From NCBI GenBank assembly GCA_013695355.1, contig JACDAQ010000016.1, forward strand, positions 1-64,000: a DNA stretch of 64,000 nucleotides, written 5' to 3'. The notes under the pieces were generated by a model. The model saw only the letters and a list, made by a program, of their open reading frames with translations, did no database searches and was not told where the DNA came from. Numbering within the stretch: the first letter of the stretch is position 1; each line of letters opens with the position of its first letter. Source of the stretch: Candidatus Protochlamydia sp. (GTDB lineage Bacteria > Chlamydiota > Chlamydiia > Chlamydiales > Parachlamydiaceae). Of this stretch, positions 1 to 12,041 are shown piece after piece. Both the position numbers and the translations under genes were made by a program.

Positions 1-115
1 GTACGAACATATTCTAGATATTTGTTGTGAAGCTTGGAACGCCTTTACTTCAAAGGCTGGAGCGGTGCGTCAATTGTGTACAAGAGAATGGGCAAGAACT
101 AAAAGTTATTTTTGA
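1..115 (+). mobile_element. IS630-like transposase, C-terminal end only
   Basis: The frame starting at base 2 is open for 37 codons and ends with TGA at 113-115. The peptide ends in CTREWARTKSYF, preceded by a segment with ICCEAWNAF. A closing CxAWN...REWA pattern like this is typical of the C-terminus of IS630/Tc1-type DDE transposases. The rest of the gene lies outside the window, so it cannot be judged whether the element is intact. No terminal inverted repeat was recognised downstream. The family call rests on motif memory from a short stretch. Confidence 0.6.
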
Positions 116-697
116 TAAATGGTATAAATTGATATTAATTTTAGCATTTTAAATTTTTAAAGTAAATATATAATAATAAATATTTACACAAACTAATTAA
201 ATAAGATCATTTATTAATAGGTAATTGATTGATTTTATAATTAGAAAAGTCATCTCATGAAGCCCAGGTAAGAGCGTGGCCAATTAGCGATTATGCCTTT
301 TTAGCTTTCTCACCTTATTAAAGCGTTTGGTATAAATAGCAACTTTTCGTTGAAATTGTCCTTATAAGGAAAAATGTTATTTGCTTCTCATTCCTCTTCT
401 AGAGTCTGTAATACTTTGTTTCATGTTTAGTTGTAATTAAAATAACTTAGAGGATTAAGGCCTGTTAGGCCAAGGAATAGATTGTCAGAAATATTGAGTT
501 CTGAAATGACGTAATAATAGCTTTCAGATGTAATTTTTATATGCCCTTTTGACCCAAACCCCTCTTAAGCGTTCCAACCTTGGCTATCTTATTTTGTAGG
601 TTTTTACATAATAGTTTCGAGTTAGCTTGATCCCTTAGCCAACCATTTCACTCACTTAATTCAAATGTGCAGTTGAATTAATATAAATTGCGTTTAT
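116..697. other. AT-rich gap between the transposase end and rpoC
   Basis: No convincing open frame is present. There is a small palindrome (GGCCT-GTT-AGGCC, near 458-474) and a 9-base inverted repeat (TTAATTCAA / TTGAATTAA, 656-681) just before the rpoC terminator. The right end of the IS630-like element must lie in the first part of this stretch, but its border could not be placed. Confidence 0.5.
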
Positions 698-733
698 AAA
701 AAAAAAGCCCAAGAATAACCTTGGGCTTTTTTT
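698..733 (-). terminator. Rho-independent terminator of rpoC
   Basis: The arms GCCCAAG and CTTGGGC flank a six-base loop, with runs of A on one side and T on the other. Read on the minus strand, the hairpin is followed by a long U tract, and it starts about 18 bases after the rpoC stop codon. It probably ends the rpoB-rpoC transcript. Confidence 0.9.
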
Positions 734-750
734 AAGTACTTAAGAAAGGT

Positions 751-3700
751 TTAAACTGCCAGTTCTTCATCCGCAAAATCGAAGACTAAGTCTTCTTCGT
801 GTTGGCTGTTAACAAACTTTTTCACTCGTTTGTGCCGTTCAAAGCCGGTTCCACCAGGGATAATATGCCCCATGATCACGTTTTCTTTAAACCCGATCAG
901 GTAGTCGGTCTTACCTGCACAAGCAGCCTCTGTTAATACACGGGTCGTATCCTGGAACGACGCAGCCGAAATAAAGGATTCGGTGCTCAAAGAAGCTTTC
1001 GTAATCCCGAGCAGAACAGGTGTGGCCTGAGCGGCTTTTCCCCCTTCTTTCGTGATTTTCGAATTTTCCTGCTCGAATTCCTTTTTATCCACTTCTTCCC
1101 CATAAAGCAAACTTGTATCGCCTGGATCGATCACGCGGACTTTTTTCAACATTTGACGCACAATGATCTCAATGTGCTTATCGTTAATGTCAACACCCTG
1201 CAAACGATAGACTTCCTGGACTTGGTTGACAAGGTACTTTTGCAGTTCCCTTACTCCGCAAATGTCAAGGATCTCATGCGGAATGACAAGTCCGTCGGTC
1301 AACTGCTGACCTTTCACTACGTGGTCTCCGCGCTGAATGATCAAGTGCTTGGTATGAGGAATGAGGTGTTCCTCCTCCATGCTTGTCATTTCATCCCGGA
1401 CAACAACAATCCGCTTGTTCTTTTGAACGCCGCGGAAATCAACAACACCGTCGATTTTAGCGATCTCAGCAGAATCTTTCGGCTTACGCGCTTCAAATAG
1501 CTCTGCAACCCGAGGAAGACCCCCAGTAATATCTTTTGTTTTAATCGCGCTTCGTGGAAGACGGGCCAACATTTTACCTGCAGTAGCATATTCCCCTTCT
1601 TCAACGGAAATAATCGCCCCTGCCGGTAAAGGATAGGTTCCGACTAGCTCTTCACAGGCCTGATCTTCGTAAATGGCTATTTGAGGATGAAGTTCGCCTC
1701 GATGCTGTTTTACGATTAGCTCTGCCTGGCCAGTCTGCTTATTGACATCCTTTTCTGTCGACAACCCTTCCACCAAATCTTCGTAGCGAACATAACCGGG
1801 ACGATCGCAGATAATTGGAATATTATGCTGCTCCCATTCGGCAATCCGAACGCCTGGCTTCACTTTAGTACCATCCCCAAGGAGAATTTTTGTTCCTAAT
1901 TCCACATTGAAAGATTGAAGCGGTTCAATCGACTTGGTTGACAGAAGCTTTTTGTACTCGTCAAGGGAACGCCCCTCATCGCGGACTAGATTTAACCTAC
2001 CATTCTTATTCAAAGCTACCCAGAAACCTTCATCCGTTTTTACCGTACGAAGATCTGTATAGACTAAAATTCCGTCATCGTCGCAAACAATTTCAGGTGA
2101 AACTCCAGCAGAAGCAATACCACCTAAGTGGAAAGTACGCATTGTCAGCTGAGTTCCAGGTTCTCCGATGGACTGCGCGGCAATAATTCCAACCGCTTCA
2201 CCCATGCTTACATTACGGCTATTTGCCAAATTTATTCCGTAGCATTTGGCGCAAACTCCACGCTTTGTTTCGCAGGTTAATACTGAACGGATGCGGATAT
2301 TTTCTATCCCAGAATCGTCGATGGCTTCAGCTTGGAGCACAGTAAGGGTATCTCCACCCTTGGCAAGCAGTTTAGTGCTGTCCCCTGGCTGGCATATCTC
2401 TTCGCACACAGTCCGTCCGAAAATACGGTCCTTTAATGGAAGAAGCTCTTCCTGACCTTGCTTGATCGCCGAAACATCAATTCCATTCAGCGTACCGCAA
2501 TCTTCTTCAGTGATGATCACATCCTGGGCAACGTCAACAAGACGACGGGTCAAATATCCCGAGTCAGCAGTTTTTAGCGCGGTATCCGCCAATCCTTTAC
2601 GCGCACCGTGAGAAGAAATAGAAAACTCAATAACAGAAAGGCCTTCTCTAAAGTTAGAGGTAATCGGTGATTCAATGATATCGCCCGAAGGTCTAGCCAT
2701 CAAACCGCGTAACGCACCTAACTGCCTGATTTGGGATTTATTTCCCCGGGCTCCTGAATCCATCATCAAATAGAGAGGATTCATGGCACTGTCCTTCACT
2801 TCACTGATCAGTTTGAAGAGTTCTTCCGATAATACGTCGGAAACTTCCGTCCAAATACTAATAGTTTTAGAGAAGCGTTCCCCTTCAGTAATAATCCCGT
2901 CTTCATATTGCTTTTTGACCAAAGCTACACGCTCATGCGCATCATGCAGAATTTTTTGCTTGATAGGCGGTATTTTGACATCGCACACACCCATAGAGAG
3001 GGCTGACTTTGTCGCTTCGGCAAAACCTAATGATTTCAGGTTATCAAGAAAGCGTACAGTCGCTTCGAGTCCCGCCTTTTTATAGCATTGCATGACCAGT
3101 TCGCCCATTTTTTTCTTAGGCAAGCTATAGTTTTGGAAACCAAGCTCCGGCGGAACGATCATATTAAATACGACCCTGCCAGGCGTCGTTTCAATAATGC
3201 CGTTTAGAGTACGCAGCTTAATTTTTTCGTGGATCCGGAAACCGCGTAAGTAATCATTACGGTTTTGATCTCCGCTCGGATTTTTATATCCCTCTTCATA
3301 CCAGTTATAGCTTCCGCTGCCTTGCAAGGCCATCAGAACTTCTTCGCTATCACGGAATATACGTGTCTTTAACCCATGGGCCTCGCGGAAATAAAGCGGG
3401 TCCATCATCAAATAATACAGTCCAAGCGTCATATCCTGAGAAGGGACAGCAACTGGCTTCCCAGAGGAAGGCAAGAATATATTGTCGGGCGCCATCATCA
3501 ATAATTTAGCTTCAAGCTGAGCTTCAATTGACAAAGGAACGTAGACGGCCATTTGGTCACCGTCAAAGTCAGCGTTAAAAGCTCCGCAAACAAGCGGATG
3601 GATTCTGATAGCTTTACCTTCGATCAATACAGGCTCAAAAGCTTGTATCCCCAAACGGTGAAGAGTCGGAGCACGGTTAAGCAAGACAGGATGACCTTTA

Positions 3701-4935
3701 ATGATATCTTCCAATACATCCCATACTTCTGGTGCATGCCGCTGGATCATTTTTTTGGCCGATCGGATCGTGTACACATAGCCAAGATCTTTCAGCCTTT
3801 TAACAATAAAGGGCTCAAATAACTCCAAGGCCATTAATTTGGGAAGTCCACACTGATTGAACTTCAGTTCGGGTCCGACAATAATTACCGAACGTCCAGA
3901 ATAATCGACCCGTTTTCCGAGTAGGTTCTGGCGGAAACGTCCTTGCTTGCCCTTTAACATTTCTGATAGGGATTTCAATGGACGGTTGCCCGCTCCCATC
4001 ACTGGATGGCCATGGCGGCCGTTATCAAAAAGGGCATCGACTGCTTCCTGAAGCATTCTTTTTTCGTTGCGGACAATCACTTCAGGCGTTTTTAATTTTA
4101 AAATTGCCTTCAAACGGTTATTACGGTTGATCACACGGCGATATAGATCGTTCAAGTCAGAGGTCGCAAAACGGCCTCCATCAAGAGGGACCAACGGCCG
4201 CAAATCTGGCGGAATTACCGGAACGCATGACATCACCATCCAATCGGGCTTATTATCCGAAGAGACGAAGCTTTCGATAATTTTTAGACGCTTGGCCAGC
4301 TTCATACGGGCTTGCTGCGACTTTGTTTTACGCAGTTTTTCTTTTAGATCGACCAATTGAGTGTGCAAATCTTCTTTTCCAAGCAGGTCACGGATCGCTT
4401 CACCACCCATTTTGGCGACAAAGGCGTCGCGCCCCCATTTTTCTTGCGCTTCACGGTACTCTGCATCATTTAACAGTTGTTTTCTTTCAAGGTCAGTTTG
4501 TCCCGCATCAATGACTGCATATTCTTCATAATATATGACACGCTCTAGATCGGCTGATGTCATACCTAGTACATTCCCAATGCGGGAAGGCATAGTTTTA
4601 AAGAACCAAATATGGACCACCGGAACCGCCAAATCGATATGAGCCATGCGCTCGCGCCGCACCTTTGACAAGGTCACTTCTACACCGCAACGATCGCAGA
4701 CAATCCCTTTATGCTTGATTTTTTTATATTTACCGCAAGCACATTCCCAATCGCGCGTAGGGCCAAAGATTTTTTCGCAAAAAAGGCCCCCTTTCTCAGG
4801 TTTGAAAGTTCGGTAATTGATCGTTTCAGGCTTTTTGATTTCTCCACGCGACCACTCATTACGTATGACATCGTCAGAGGCAATTTTGATGGTCAATTTA
4901 TCAAATTGCCCATCTTGCTGATGTTTTTCAGACAT
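751..4935 (-). CDS. rpoC: DNA-directed RNA polymerase subunit beta'
   Basis: This 1394-residue protein is the beta' subunit, which forms the catalytic centre of RNA polymerase together with beta. The N-terminal zinc site is visible as CACGK followed by CDRCG around residues 65-85. The absolutely conserved NADFDGD motif lies at residues 454-460 and holds the three Asp residues that bind catalytic Mg2+. A second cysteine cluster (CGTLNG...[11 protein letters not shown]) lies in the C-terminal half. The length is normal for a chlamydial or proteobacterial beta' without large insertions. The gene starts 17 bases after rpoB, so the two are surely cotranscribed, and a strong terminator follows it. 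Nothing unusual was seen. Confidence 0.99.
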   Translation of the reverse strand: MSEKHQQDGQFDKLTIKIASDDVIRNEWSRGEIKKPETINYRTFKPEKGGLFCEKIFGPTRDWECACGKYKKIKHKGIVCDRCGVEVTLSKVRRERMAHIDLAVPVVHIWFFKTMPSRIGNVLGMTSADLERVIYYEEYAVIDAGQTDLERKQLLNDAEYREAQEKWGRDAFVAKMGGEAIRDLLGKEDLHTQLVDLKEKLRKTKSQQARMKLAKRLKIIESFVSSDNKPDWMVMSCVPVIPPDLRPLVPLDGGRFATSDLNDLYRRVINRNNRLKAILKLKTPEVIVRNEKRMLQEAVDALFDNGRHGHPVMGAGNRPLKSLSEMLKGKQGRFRQNLLGKRVDYSGRSVIIVGPELKFNQCGLPKLMALELFEPFIVKRLKDLGYVYTIRSAKKMIQRHAPEVWDVLEDIIKGHPVLLNRAPTLHRLGIQAFEPVLIEGKAIRIHPLVCGAFNADFDGDQMAVYVPLSIEAQLEAKLLMMAPDNIFLPSSGKPVAVPSQDMTLGLYYLMMDPLYFREAHGLKTRIFRDSEEVLMALQGSGSYNWYEEGYKNPSGDQNRNDYLRGFRIHEKIKLRTLNGIIETTPGRVVFNMIVPPELGFQNYSLPKKKMGELVMQCYKKAGLEATVRFLDNLKSLGFAEATKSALSMGVCDVKIPPIKQKILHDAHERVALVKKQYEDGIITEGERFSKTISIWTEVSDVLSEELFKLISEVKDSAMNPLYLMMDSGARGNKSQIRQLGALRGLMARPSGDIIESPITSNFREGLSVIEFSISSHGARKGLADTALKTADSGYLTRRLVDVAQDVIITEEDCGTLNGIDVSAIKQGQEELLPLKDRIFGRTVCEEICQPGDSTKLLAKGGDTLTVLQAEAIDDSGIENIRIRSVLTCETKRGVCAKCYGINLANSRNVSMGEAVGIIAAQSIGEPGTQLTMRTFHLGGIASAGVSPEIVCDDDGILVYTDLRTVKTDEGFWVALNKNGRLNLVRDEGRSLDEYKKLLSTKSIEPLQSFNVELGTKILLGDGTKVKPGVRIAEWEQHNIPIICDRPGYVRYEDLVEGLSTEKDVNKQTGQAELIVKQHRGELHPQIAIYEDQACEELVGTYPLPAGAIISVEEGEYATAGKMLARLPRSAIKTKDITGGLPRVAELFEARKPKDSAEIAKIDGVVDFRGVQKNKRIVVVRDEMTSMEEEHLIPHTKHLIIQRGDHVVKGQQLTDGLVIPHEILDICGVRELQKYLVNQVQEVYRLQGVDINDKHIEIIVRQMLKKVRVIDPGDTSLLYGEEVDKKEFEQENSKITKEGGKAAQATPVLLGITKASLSTESFISAASFQDTTRVLTEAACAGKTDYLIGFKENVIMGHIIPGGTGFERHKRVKKFVNSQHEEDLVFDFADEELAV

Positions 4936-4952
4936 GTATGTCTCCTATTAAA

Positions 4953-7900
4953 TTATATTACCGAGTCGTCAACAGCTGATGTGTAAACGTTCAAGCCTAA
5001 GCCTTGCATTTCTTTGATCAATACGTTAAAGGATTCAGGGGTTCCTGATCTAAGTAGGTTTTCGCCTTTCACAATTGATTCATAAATACGGGTTCGGCCT
5101 GCAACATCGTCTGACTTTACAGTCAGGAGCTCTTGCAAGAGGTGCGCTGCGCCATAAGCTTCAGCTGCCCACACTTCCATCTCTCCAAAACGCTGACCGC
5201 CCATTTGCGCTTTACCGCCAAGAGGCTGCTGAGTCACAAGCGAGTAGGGTCCAACTGCGCGAGCATGGATCTTATCCGCCACAAGGTGGCTGAGCTTAAG
5301 CATGTAAATATAACCAACGACTACGGTATTATCAAAACGTTCGCCGGTACATCCATCATAAAGGTAGAACTTTCCGTCTTCCGGCAAGCCTGCTTTGATC
5401 ATCATTTCCCAGATTTTGGCTTCAGGGAAACCTTCAAACACAGGGCTCTTGACCGTCAGTCCACAATGATAAGCAGCAATTCCAAGATGCGTTTCAAAAA
5501 GCTGTCCCATATTCATTCGGGATGGTACACCTAGCGGATTAAGGATGATCTCAATCGCCTGTCCTGTCGGAAGATAAGGCATATCAGCTTCAGGAACAAT
5601 TTTCGAGACAACCCCTTTATTTCCATGCCGTCCTGCCATCTTATCGCCCACTTGAAGCTTCCTTTTCGAAGCCACATAGACTTTTACCTGGCGGATGACG
5701 CCCGGATCAAGATCGGTATCCCCTTTGCGCATAAATTCAAGTTGCGTTTTATATTGTGTTTCAACAGTCTGCAGAGCGAGTTCGTAATCTCTGAGCGTTT
5801 GTTTTAACACTTCATAAATTTCGTTATCCGGCATCAAAAGATCTTCAACCCTCTCTCTTTCGAGCGCTTCGATCAGATCCTGGGAAATAAATGCTCCTTC
5901 CTCGATAATGATCTCAGCTGTACGGCGATGAATAATATTGCCAGGAGCTGTTTCATTCAAAAGCAAGGCACCCACGCGTTCGTGCTTTTCAGTGCGAAGC
6001 TCAGCCTGATTAGACTTGTATTCACGCTGAATATCTTTAAGCTTAGACGCTTCTTCGACTAATTCGTCATCTGTCTTTGAAAGGCGGTCGCGACGGCTGA
6101 AGACTTTTACATCCATGACAACGCCTTCTGTTCCTGGAGGAGCTACCAAAGATGCGTCTTTCACATCAGAAGCTTTGTCGCCGAAAATAGCGCGCAGCAA
6201 CCTCTCTTCAGGAGCTAATTCTGTTTCAGACTTTGGAGTAATCTTACCTACCAAAGTATCACCAGGCTTTACTTCCGCTCCGATCCTTATAATCCCATCA
6301 TCGCCCAGATTACGAAGAGTTTCTTCAGAAACATTTGGAATGTCCCGTGTGATCTCTTCCTTGCCTAGTTTTGTATCGCGGGCTGTCAGTTCAAATTCTT
6401 CAATATAGATAGATGTGTAATAATCTTCTCGTAGCAGCTTCTCTGAGATGATGATCGCATCTTCATAATTATATCCAAACCAGGGCATGAAGGCGACCAG
6501 GACATTCCGTCCTAAAGCGATTTCCCCTTTATCAGTGGCTGGACCATCTGCAATTACATCTCCGGCTTTGATCTTATCGCCAACATTGCAAAGAGGTCTT
6601 TGATTAATGCATGTTCCTGCATTGGAACGAATAAACTTTTTCAAAAAGTAGGTCTTCTTCTCCAAACGGTTGTCATCTGGGGAGATGACAATACGCAGAC
6701 CATCAACATAATCCACGATTCCATCTTCATGCGCAATCAAAACGGCGCCAGAATCGCGTGCTGCACGTCCTTCCAGTCCTGTTCCAACAATAGGCGCTGT
6801 AGGTTTCAATAATGGAACCCCTTGACGCTGCATATTAGAGCCCATTAGAGCGCGGTTCGCATCATCATGCTCTAAGAAAGGAATCAGTCCAGTTACAATC
6901 GATACAAGCTGTTTCGGAGACACGTCCATGTGTGTGACATTTTTGGCATCTGTCTCGAATTGTTCGCCTTTATAGCGCACCCAGCAAATGGCTTCCTGGA
7001 ACATATTAAATTCGTCGATGGGGGCCGATGCTTGGGCAATGATGCACTTTTCTTCCTGGTCAGCAGTCATGTATTCGATTTCTTCAGTGACAACCCCTTC
7101 TCTCACAATCCGATAAGGAGTTTCGATGAAACCGAATTCATTAATCTTGGCAAAAGAGGAAAGAGACGAGATCAAACCGATGTTTGGTCCTTCAGGCGTC
7201 TCAATTGGGCAAATCCTGCCATAATGGCTTGGATGGACGTCCCTCACTTCAAATCCAGCACGATCTCTATTCAAACCGCCGGGTCCGAGAGATGAAAGGC
7301 GTCGTTTATGCGTTAATTCGGCAATCGGATTTGTTTGGTCCATGAACTGGGAAAGCTGTGAGCGACCGAAAAAGTCTTTCAGTACTCCGGACAATCCTTT
7401 AGCTGAAACGATTTTTCCTGGGGTCAATGTATCCGAAGAAAAATCAAATAAATTCATCCTTTCCCGAATTATTTTCTCCATTCGAGCAAGGCCTATGCGG
7501 CATTGATTTTGAATTAATTCTCCGACTGAGCGGACACGCCTGTTTCCTAAATGGTCAATGTCATCAATTGAGGCTTCTTCAACGCCACTTTTTAACTTGA
7601 TCAGGTATTTTAATGCACCAATGACATCTCCTTTATCCAGGGTCACTGTCTGCAAGGTCTCATCATTAATTTCAAATTGAAGTTTGCTGTTAAGCTTGTA
7701 ACGACCAACTCTGCCCAAATTATAACGCTTTGGATCAAAGAACAAACGCATAATAGCAGAACGGGCATTTGATAAAGTAGCCGGCTCGCCTGGACGTATT
7801 TTACGGTAAAAGTCTTTTAATGCGGATTCATATGAATCAGTCGGATCTTTTGCTAGCATTTTAATGATCGGGCTGGTTTCATCTGCATCTTCAGCAATTC

Positions 7901-8723
7901 TGATGACATCAACACCCGCATCCATAATGCGTTTTAACATCGCAGTGGTTAATTTTTCAGAGGCTTTTCCAAAGATAAGCCCAGACTCTTCATCGACGAC
8001 ATCTTGTGCCAGAATTTTTCCAAGTAGTTTGGCAAATTCCTTTTCATTTTTAATTTTATATTTACGTGTAGTGAAAAATTCTTCAATAATATCGCTATTA
8101 GATGAATATCCTAGTGCCCGAATAAACGTTGTAGCTAAAATTTTGCGTCGTCGTTTCTTGCGGTCAATATAAATATGGATCAAATCATTCGTATCGAATG
8201 CACCTTCCAGCCAGCTACCCCTATAAGGGATAATACGGAATGAATAAATGACATTTCCACGCGAATGGCGTTCCTGCTCAAAACAAATACCGGGTGAACG
8301 ATGAAGCTGGGACACTACGACGCGCTCGGCACCGTTAATGACAAAGGTTCCCTTATCAGTCATGATGGGAATTGTCCCCATATAAACTTCTTCTTCCTTA
8401 ATCCCAGTCTCATCAGTCAGCCGGAATTTTACTTTAAGCGTGACGTTATAAGTAATCCCGCGTCGAATACATTCTTCGGGATTGTATTTAGGAACACCTA
8501 AATTAAAAGAAAGAAATTCTAAGATTGTTTTTTCGTCATAGGATTTAATCGGAAAAACTTCTGTGAACACTTCCTGCAAGCCAATATTTTCCCTTTCTTC
8601 GGGAAATTTATCAGCTTGAAGAAATTGATTATATGACTTAATCTGAATTTCTATTAGGTTTGGAAGATCTATGATTTCTTCCTTATCAATAAAACTCACG
8701 CGTTGTGGCGGCCTTTTCAACAT
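4953..8723 (-). CDS. rpoB: DNA-directed RNA polymerase subunit beta
   Basis: This 1256-residue protein is the beta subunit of RNA polymerase. The rifampicin-binding region is clear ([20 protein letters not shown] followed by [11 protein letters not shown]), as are [18 protein letters not shown] and the C-terminal [18 protein letters not shown]. Between the rif pocket residues the sequence looks wild type (Q, D, H, R and S all present). The gene lies between a long structured leader (8724-9143) and rpoC. The 420-base gap to rplL is large for this operon and contains hairpins, which suggests that polymerase subunit synthesis is set separately from the ribosomal proteins by partial termination, processing or its own promoter. 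Confidence 0.99.
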   Translation of the reverse strand: MLKRPPQRVSFIDKEEIIDLPNLIEIQIKSYNQFLQADKFPEERENIGLQEVFTEVFPIKSYDEKTILEFLSFNLGVPKYNPEECIRRGITYNVTLKVKFRLTDETGIKEEEVYMGTIPIMTDKGTFVINGAERVVVSQLHRSPGICFEQERHSRGNVIYSFRIIPYRGSWLEGAFDTNDLIHIYIDRKKRRRKILATTFIRALGYSSNSDIIEEFFTTRKYKIKNEKEFAKLLGKILAQDVVDEESGLIFGKASEKLTTAMLKRIMDAGVDVIRIAEDADETSPIIKMLAKDPTDSYESALKDFYRKIRPGEPATLSNARSAIMRLFFDPKRYNLGRVGRYKLNSKLQFEINDETLQTVTLDKGDVIGALKYLIKLKSGVEEASIDDIDHLGNRRVRSVGELIQNQCRIGLARMEKIIRERMNLFDFSSDTLTPGKIVSAKGLSGVLKDFFGRSQLSQFMDQTNPIAELTHKRRLSSLGPGGLNRDRAGFEVRDVHPSHYGRICPIETPEGPNIGLISSLSSFAKINEFGFIETPYRIVREGVVTEEIEYMTADQEEKCIIAQASAPIDEFNMFQEAICWVRYKGEQFETDAKNVTHMDVSPKQLVSIVTGLIPFLEHDDANRALMGSNMQRQGVPLLKPTAPIVGTGLEGRAARDSGAVLIAHEDGIVDYVDGLRIVISPDDNRLEKKTYFLKKFIRSNAGTCINQRPLCNVGDKIKAGDVIADGPATDKGEIALGRNVLVAFMPWFGYNYEDAIIISEKLLREDYYTSIYIEEFELTARDTKLGKEEITRDIPNVSEETLRNLGDDGIIRIGAEVKPGDTLVGKITPKSETELAPEERLLRAIFGDKASDVKDASLVAPPGTEGVVMDVKVFSRRDRLSKTDDELVEEASKLKDIQREYKSNQAELRTEKHERVGALLLNETAPGNIIHRRTAEIIIEEGAFISQDLIEALERERVEDLLMPDNEIYEVLKQTLRDYELALQTVETQYKTQLEFMRKGDTDLDPGVIRQVKVYVASKRKLQVGDKMAGRHGNKGVVSKIVPEADMPYLPTGQAIEIILNPLGVPSRMNMGQLFETHLGIAAYHCGLTVKSPVFEGFPEAKIWEMMIKAGLPEDGKFYLYDGCTGERFDNTVVVGYIYMLKLSHLVADKIHARAVGPYSLVTQQPLGGKAQMGGQRFGEMEVWAAEAYGAAHLLQELLTVKSDDVAGRTRIYESIVKGENLLRSGTPESFNVLIKEMQGLGLNVYTSAVDDSVI

Positions 8724-8773
8724 TATGAAGGACTCCTACTATGGCTTTACTTGAACAATTTTGCTTATAATCG

Positions 8774-8834
8774 GGGCGTTGTAAATTGGCTTAAAAGCTC
8801 AACGCCCGGTGTATCTCTCTGAACATCTGTTCAG
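8774..8834 (-). promoter_or_regulatory. Structured rpoB leader with two inverted repeats
   Basis: Within the 420-base rplL-rpoB gap, GGGCGTTG (8774-8781) pairs with CAACGCCC (8800-8807), and CTGAACA (8819-8825) pairs with TGTTCAG (8828-8834). Both lie 50-110 bases before the rpoB start on the minus strand. A weaker stem involving TTTTGAG and CTCAAAA lies further upstream near 8880-8925. The role is inferred: possibly translational control or RNA processing of the polymerase genes. No promoter was assigned with confidence. Confidence 0.5.
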
Positions 8835-9072
8835 ATCAGGCAAAAATTTTAGGGTTAAAAAATTCAGGATTTTTGAATTTTGAGAGTAAGAATGGTTCAG
8901 TCTTGCTTTCGAAACTCAAAAATGCAATTGGTTTAACAATCGTAAATAAATGGTGTAAAATTAATTGAAAAAAAGGGAAAAGAGTTGAAATGTAAGGCAG
9001 TGCCTGCATCTATTAGAGCCCTAATAATTATAATATAGTATAAAATCAGAAAAGTCAAACAAAATGATAAAT

Positions 9073-9106
9073 AACCAAGAATAAAGAAGGCTCTTTATTC
9101 TTGGTT
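9073..9106 (-). terminator. Perfect hairpin after rplL (terminator, attenuator or processing site)
   Basis: AACCAAGAATAAAGA (9073-9087) pairs perfectly with TCTTTATTCTTGGTT (9092-9106) around a four-base loop. On the minus strand it stands 38 bases after the rplL stop, ahead of rpoB. The sequence that follows on that strand is only moderately U-rich, so partial termination or RNase cleavage, as in the rplL-rpoB gap of other bacteria, is as likely as full termination. Confidence 0.75.
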
Positions 9107-9143
9107 TAATACATTAAGTTACTAATGCCTACAAAAGGATTTA

Positions 9144-9530
9144 TTAAAGCCCTTTTAAAGTAACTTTACCGCCCGCGGCCTCTACCTTTTTCTTAATGTC
9201 TTCTGCTTCAGCTTTTGGAGCAGACGCCTTTAATTCTTTAGGTGTCGATTCGACCAAATCTTTAGCTTCTTTTAAGCCTAGCCCTGTAATTTCACGCACG
9301 ACTTTAATGACGCCAATTTTTTTGTCTACTGCAGATTCTGTTAACATGACTTGAAAGTCAGTAGATTCAGCTGCGGCGGCTGCAGGAGCTGCTGAAGGAG
9401 CTGCTGCTATCATAGGTGCTGCTGCTTTAACGCCCCATTTTTCTTCAAGGAGAGTTTTCAATTCTGCCATCTCTAAAACGGTCAGTTCACTCAGCGCATC
9501 AACTAGTTCTTCTTTTGTTTTCTTGCTCAC
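9144..9530 (-). CDS. rplL: 50S ribosomal protein L7/L12
   Basis: This 128-residue stalk protein binds L10 through its N-terminal helix and recruits translation GTPases through its C-terminal domain. The N-terminal dimerisation part ([20 protein letters not shown]) is followed by an Ala/Pro-rich hinge around residues 38-55, then the conserved C-terminal domain with [20 protein letters not shown] and the final GGKVTLKGL. The length is normal. It lies 12 bases after rplJ in the ribosomal operon and is followed by the 9073-9106 hairpin. Confidence 0.99.
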   Translation of the reverse strand: MSKKTKEELVDALSELTVLEMAELKTLLEEKWGVKAAAPMIAAAPSAAPAAAAAESTDFQVMLTESAVDKKIGVIKVVREITGLGLKEAKDLVESTPKELKASAPKAEAEDIKKKVEAAGGKVTLKGL

Positions 9531-9542
9531 AGTAATTACCTC

Positions 9543-10100
9543 TTAATTTTCTAAAACTTCTTCTGTTAATATTTCTTCTGAACTTCCGCTTCCTTGCTTG
9601 CTTTTATTATCCAAACAATATGCTACGCTCGCAAGGAGGGCTTCAACAACGGCCAAGGTTTGAGCCATTGGAGCTTCCAGAGTACTGAGTAACTGAGCTC
9701 GCATTTCATCTTTGCTTGGCAGCTTAGAAAGCTTTTCTACATCTGCCCCGCCATATAGCATTCCATCAAAGCGCCCTCCAAGTACCTGGATGACCTTTTC
9801 ACGTTCCTGGCTAAATTGATAGACGGCTTTAGTCGTTTCAATCGGATCTTCTCCCAAAAAGACGAGACCAATATGTCCCGTTAAAGCAGAAACATCCAAT
9901 TCTATTCCAGCGTCTTCAGCAGCTTTTAGCAATATTCGCTTGCGGACGATTTCAACATCTCCACCCATTTTACCAAGCTGCCGACGAAAATCATTCGCCT
10001 GGTTCGCAGATAATCCTGCATAATGCATGATAACAAACGAAGGATGGCGTTGAAACTTTTCAATAATCTCTTGTTTAAGGAGTTGTTTTTCTTGTCTCAT
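9543..10100 (-). CDS. rplJ: 50S ribosomal protein L10
   Basis: This 185-residue protein is the base of the ribosomal stalk. It binds 23S rRNA by its N-terminal domain and L7/L12 dimers by its C-terminal helix. The N-terminal part shows the usual pattern (LLKQEIIEKFQRHPSFVIMHYAGLSANQANDFRRQL). The protein is slightly longer than the E. coli protein (165 residues) because of a Ser/Glu-rich tail. It lies six bases after rplA and twelve before rplL, so it belongs to the same transcript. Confidence 0.98.
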   Translation of the reverse strand: MRQEKQLLKQEIIEKFQRHPSFVIMHYAGLSANQANDFRRQLGKMGGDVEIVRKRILLKAAEDAGIELDVSALTGHIGLVFLGEDPIETTKAVYQFSQEREKVIQVLGGRFDGMLYGGADVEKLSKLPSKDEMRAQLLSTLEAPMAQTLAVVEALLASVAYCLDNKSKQGSGSSEEILTEEVLEN

Positions 10101-10106
10101 ATGAAA

Positions 10107-10814
10107 TCACTCCTTAGCCGCTAAATCAGATTCGCGCAAATCAATTTTTAAGCCGGGACCCATGGTAGAGGAGATCGCTAAAGATCTCATAAAGTGTCCT
10201 TTGGCTGAAGCAGGTTTAGCACGCTGAATGGCAGCAAGATAAGCTTGAATATTACCGATTAACTGCTCATCAGAAAAGGAAATTTTTCCTACGCCATTAT
10301 TAATAACCCCATGCCGATCAAGTTTAAATTCGATTTTACCCGCTTTTAAATCCTGAATTGCTTTGGAAATATCGTTTGTTACTGTTCCTGCTTTGGGCGT
10401 AGGCATTAAACCTCTAGGTCCGAGGACTTTTCCTAGTTTCCCCACATCCCGCATCATATCTGGGGTTGCAACGACAGCATCAAAATCTGTCCAACCCCCG
10501 CTAACTTTATCAAAAAGTTCATCATGACCTGCATAGTCGGCGCCGGCATCTAAGGCTTCTTTAACCTTATCACCTTTCGCGAAAACGAGAATTTTCATCG
10601 TTTTGCCTGTTCCATTCGGTAATGAAACAGTTCCGCGAACACTTTGGTCCGACCTACGAGGATCAACACCGAGCTTTAAAGAAAGTTCTACAGTCTGATT
10701 AAATTTGACTGGAGGACACTTCTTTAAAATTGCGATAGCGTCTGAAATGGTGTATGCTTTGGTGGCATCTACCGATTTAGCTATCTCCCGAATTCTTTTG
10801 CTTCGACGACCCAT
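10107..10814 (-). CDS. rplA: 50S ribosomal protein L1
   Basis: This 235-residue protein forms the L1 stalk near the E site and binds 23S rRNA; in many bacteria it also represses its own mRNA. Family signatures seen are [21 protein letters not shown] near residues 35-55, LPNGTGK, and [22 protein letters not shown] in the middle. The length is normal. It lies ten bases after rplK. No classical L1-binding mimic was identified in the rplK leader. Confidence 0.99.
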   Translation of the reverse strand: MGRRSKRIREIAKSVDATKAYTISDAIAILKKCPPVKFNQTVELSLKLGVDPRRSDQSVRGTVSLPNGTGKTMKILVFAKGDKVKEALDAGADYAGHDELFDKVSGGWTDFDAVVATPDMMRDVGKLGKVLGPRGLMPTPKAGTVTNDISKAIQDLKAGKIEFKLDRHGVINNGVGKISFSDEQLIGNIQAYLAAIQRAKPASAKGHFMRSLAISSTMGPGLKIDLRESDLAAKE

Positions 10815-10824
10815 ATATTATTCT

Positions 10825-11253
10825 CTACTCTGTTATGAGTTCAATTCCCATCGACCGTGCCGTACCTAATACACAATTAGTGGCCATTTCAAGGTCCGCA
10901 GCATTCATGTCTTGCATTTTATCTTCTGCAATTTTCCGAGCTTGGGAACGTGTAATTTTGGCTACTTTATCACGATTTGGAACGGCCGATCCCTTCGCTG
11001 CTCCGGTTGCTTTTTTAAGCATTTCGGCAACAGGGGGCTTTTTTGTTATAAATGTAATAGACTTGTCATGATACACAGTAATGACAGTAGGAAGTATATC
11101 CCCGGCCATCGCCTGTGTCTTAGCATTAAAATCCTTACAGAAAGCCATAATATTGACCCCTGCGGCACCCAAAGCGGGTCCGATAGGCGGGGCCGGATTG
11201 GCCTTTCCTGCAGGAATTTGCAGCTTGATTATTTTTACAACTTTTTTTGACAT
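10825..11253 (-). CDS. rplK: 50S ribosomal protein L11
   Basis: This 142-residue protein is L11 of the GTPase-associated centre; it binds 23S rRNA and contacts elongation factors. The N-terminus carries the family pattern with [22 protein letters not shown], and the C-terminal RNA-binding domain is complete up to [10 protein letters not shown]. It is the first gene of the rplK-rplA-rplJ-rplL cluster and follows a 210-base gap after nusG that may hold a promoter. Confidence 0.99.
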   Translation of the reverse strand: MSKKVVKIIKLQIPAGKANPAPPIGPALGAAGVNIMAFCKDFNAKTQAMAGDILPTVITVYHDKSITFITKKPPVAEMLKKATGAAKGSAVPNRDKVAKITRSQARKIAEDKMQDMNAADLEMATNCVLGTARSMGIELITE

Positions 11254-11361
11254 ATTGTCCTCAATGTATTGTCAGAACAGTCTCTTTTGAATGCGTTAAA
11301 AAACCGTAGAAGTTTAAAAAAAATTCACATCAAAAGGATTTCTCATTATTTTTTCCCTAAC

Positions 11362-11400
11362 ATTATAAGGGATGCATAGTATACACGATAAAACAAGAAA
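11362..11400 (-). promoter_or_regulatory. Possible promoter for rplKAJL
   Basis: In the 210-base nusG-rplK gap, the minus strand carries TATAAT (11362-11367), and a second -10-like TATACT lies about 15 bases further upstream. The matching -35 boxes are weak. Position and AT content fit a start point for the ribosomal protein genes, but this is a consensus guess only. Confidence 0.3.
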
Positions 11401-11463
11401 ACTCTAGTGTTTTTTTGTTGTCATAAAATTTGTGTGTTTTAAAGCCAGATTTTGAACTGAGCT

Positions 11464-12012
11464 TTAAAGACTTTCTGCCTCTTCCGTGATTTCTTCGACC
11501 TGAATAAATTCCAGATCATCCACTCGTGTATCTCGCCCGAAAATCGATACAAGAACACTTAGGCGCCCCTTGTCATGGAAAACTTCTGTTACAGTCCCAA
11601 TAAAATTGACAAAGACCCCATCTGTAATTTTTACTTTATCACCGATCTCAAATTTATGTTTTTGAGTGATTTTTTTCTTTTTATCCTCAAGATCTCTTAA
11701 AATCTCGCTTACTTCAGCATTCGTAAGAGGTGTAGGCTTGTCGCCACCCAAAAAGTCAATAACGCCATTTGTATTTTTGACATATTGCCAAGAATCGTCT
11801 GTCAAATTCATTTGTATCAGCAAATATCCAGGCCAAAGACGTTTTTCTACAATATGCTGCTGTCCCTTCTTAACTTCGGATACATTTTCTGTAGGCAGCA
11901 AAATCTGCTCAATTTGATCTCCCATACCCTTTAATTCAACGTGCTCTTCTAAAGCCTTCTTCACTTTCTTCTCGTGCGTAGATAGCACCTGAACAACATA
12001 CCATTTATACAT
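11464..12012 (-). CDS. nusG: Transcription termination/antitermination factor NusG
   Basis: This 182-residue protein binds RNA polymerase and either promotes Rho action or couples transcription to translation. The NGN domain starts at once (MYKWYVVQVLSTHEKKVKKAL) and includes RLWPGYLLIQMNL. A KOW domain follows after about residue 125 (FEIGDKVKITDGVFVNFIGTV). The length is typical. It lies 29 bases after secE, the usual secE-nusG pair. Confidence 0.98.
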   Translation of the reverse strand: MYKWYVVQVLSTHEKKVKKALEEHVELKGMGDQIEQILLPTENVSEVKKGQQHIVEKRLWPGYLLIQMNLTDDSWQYVKNTNGVIDFLGGDKPTPLTNAEVSEILRDLEDKKKKITQKHKFEIGDKVKITDGVFVNFIGTVTEVFHDKGRLSVLVSIFGRDTRVDDLEFIQVEEITEEAESL

Positions 12013-12041
12013 GCACTACCTTCATCTTGGGTATAAAATTT

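Noticed and set aside
116-400. Terminal inverted repeat of the IS630-like element
   Set aside because: TGGTATAAAT occurs twice (near 120 and 330), but as direct AT-rich strings that also appear elsewhere; without the left end no border can be supported.
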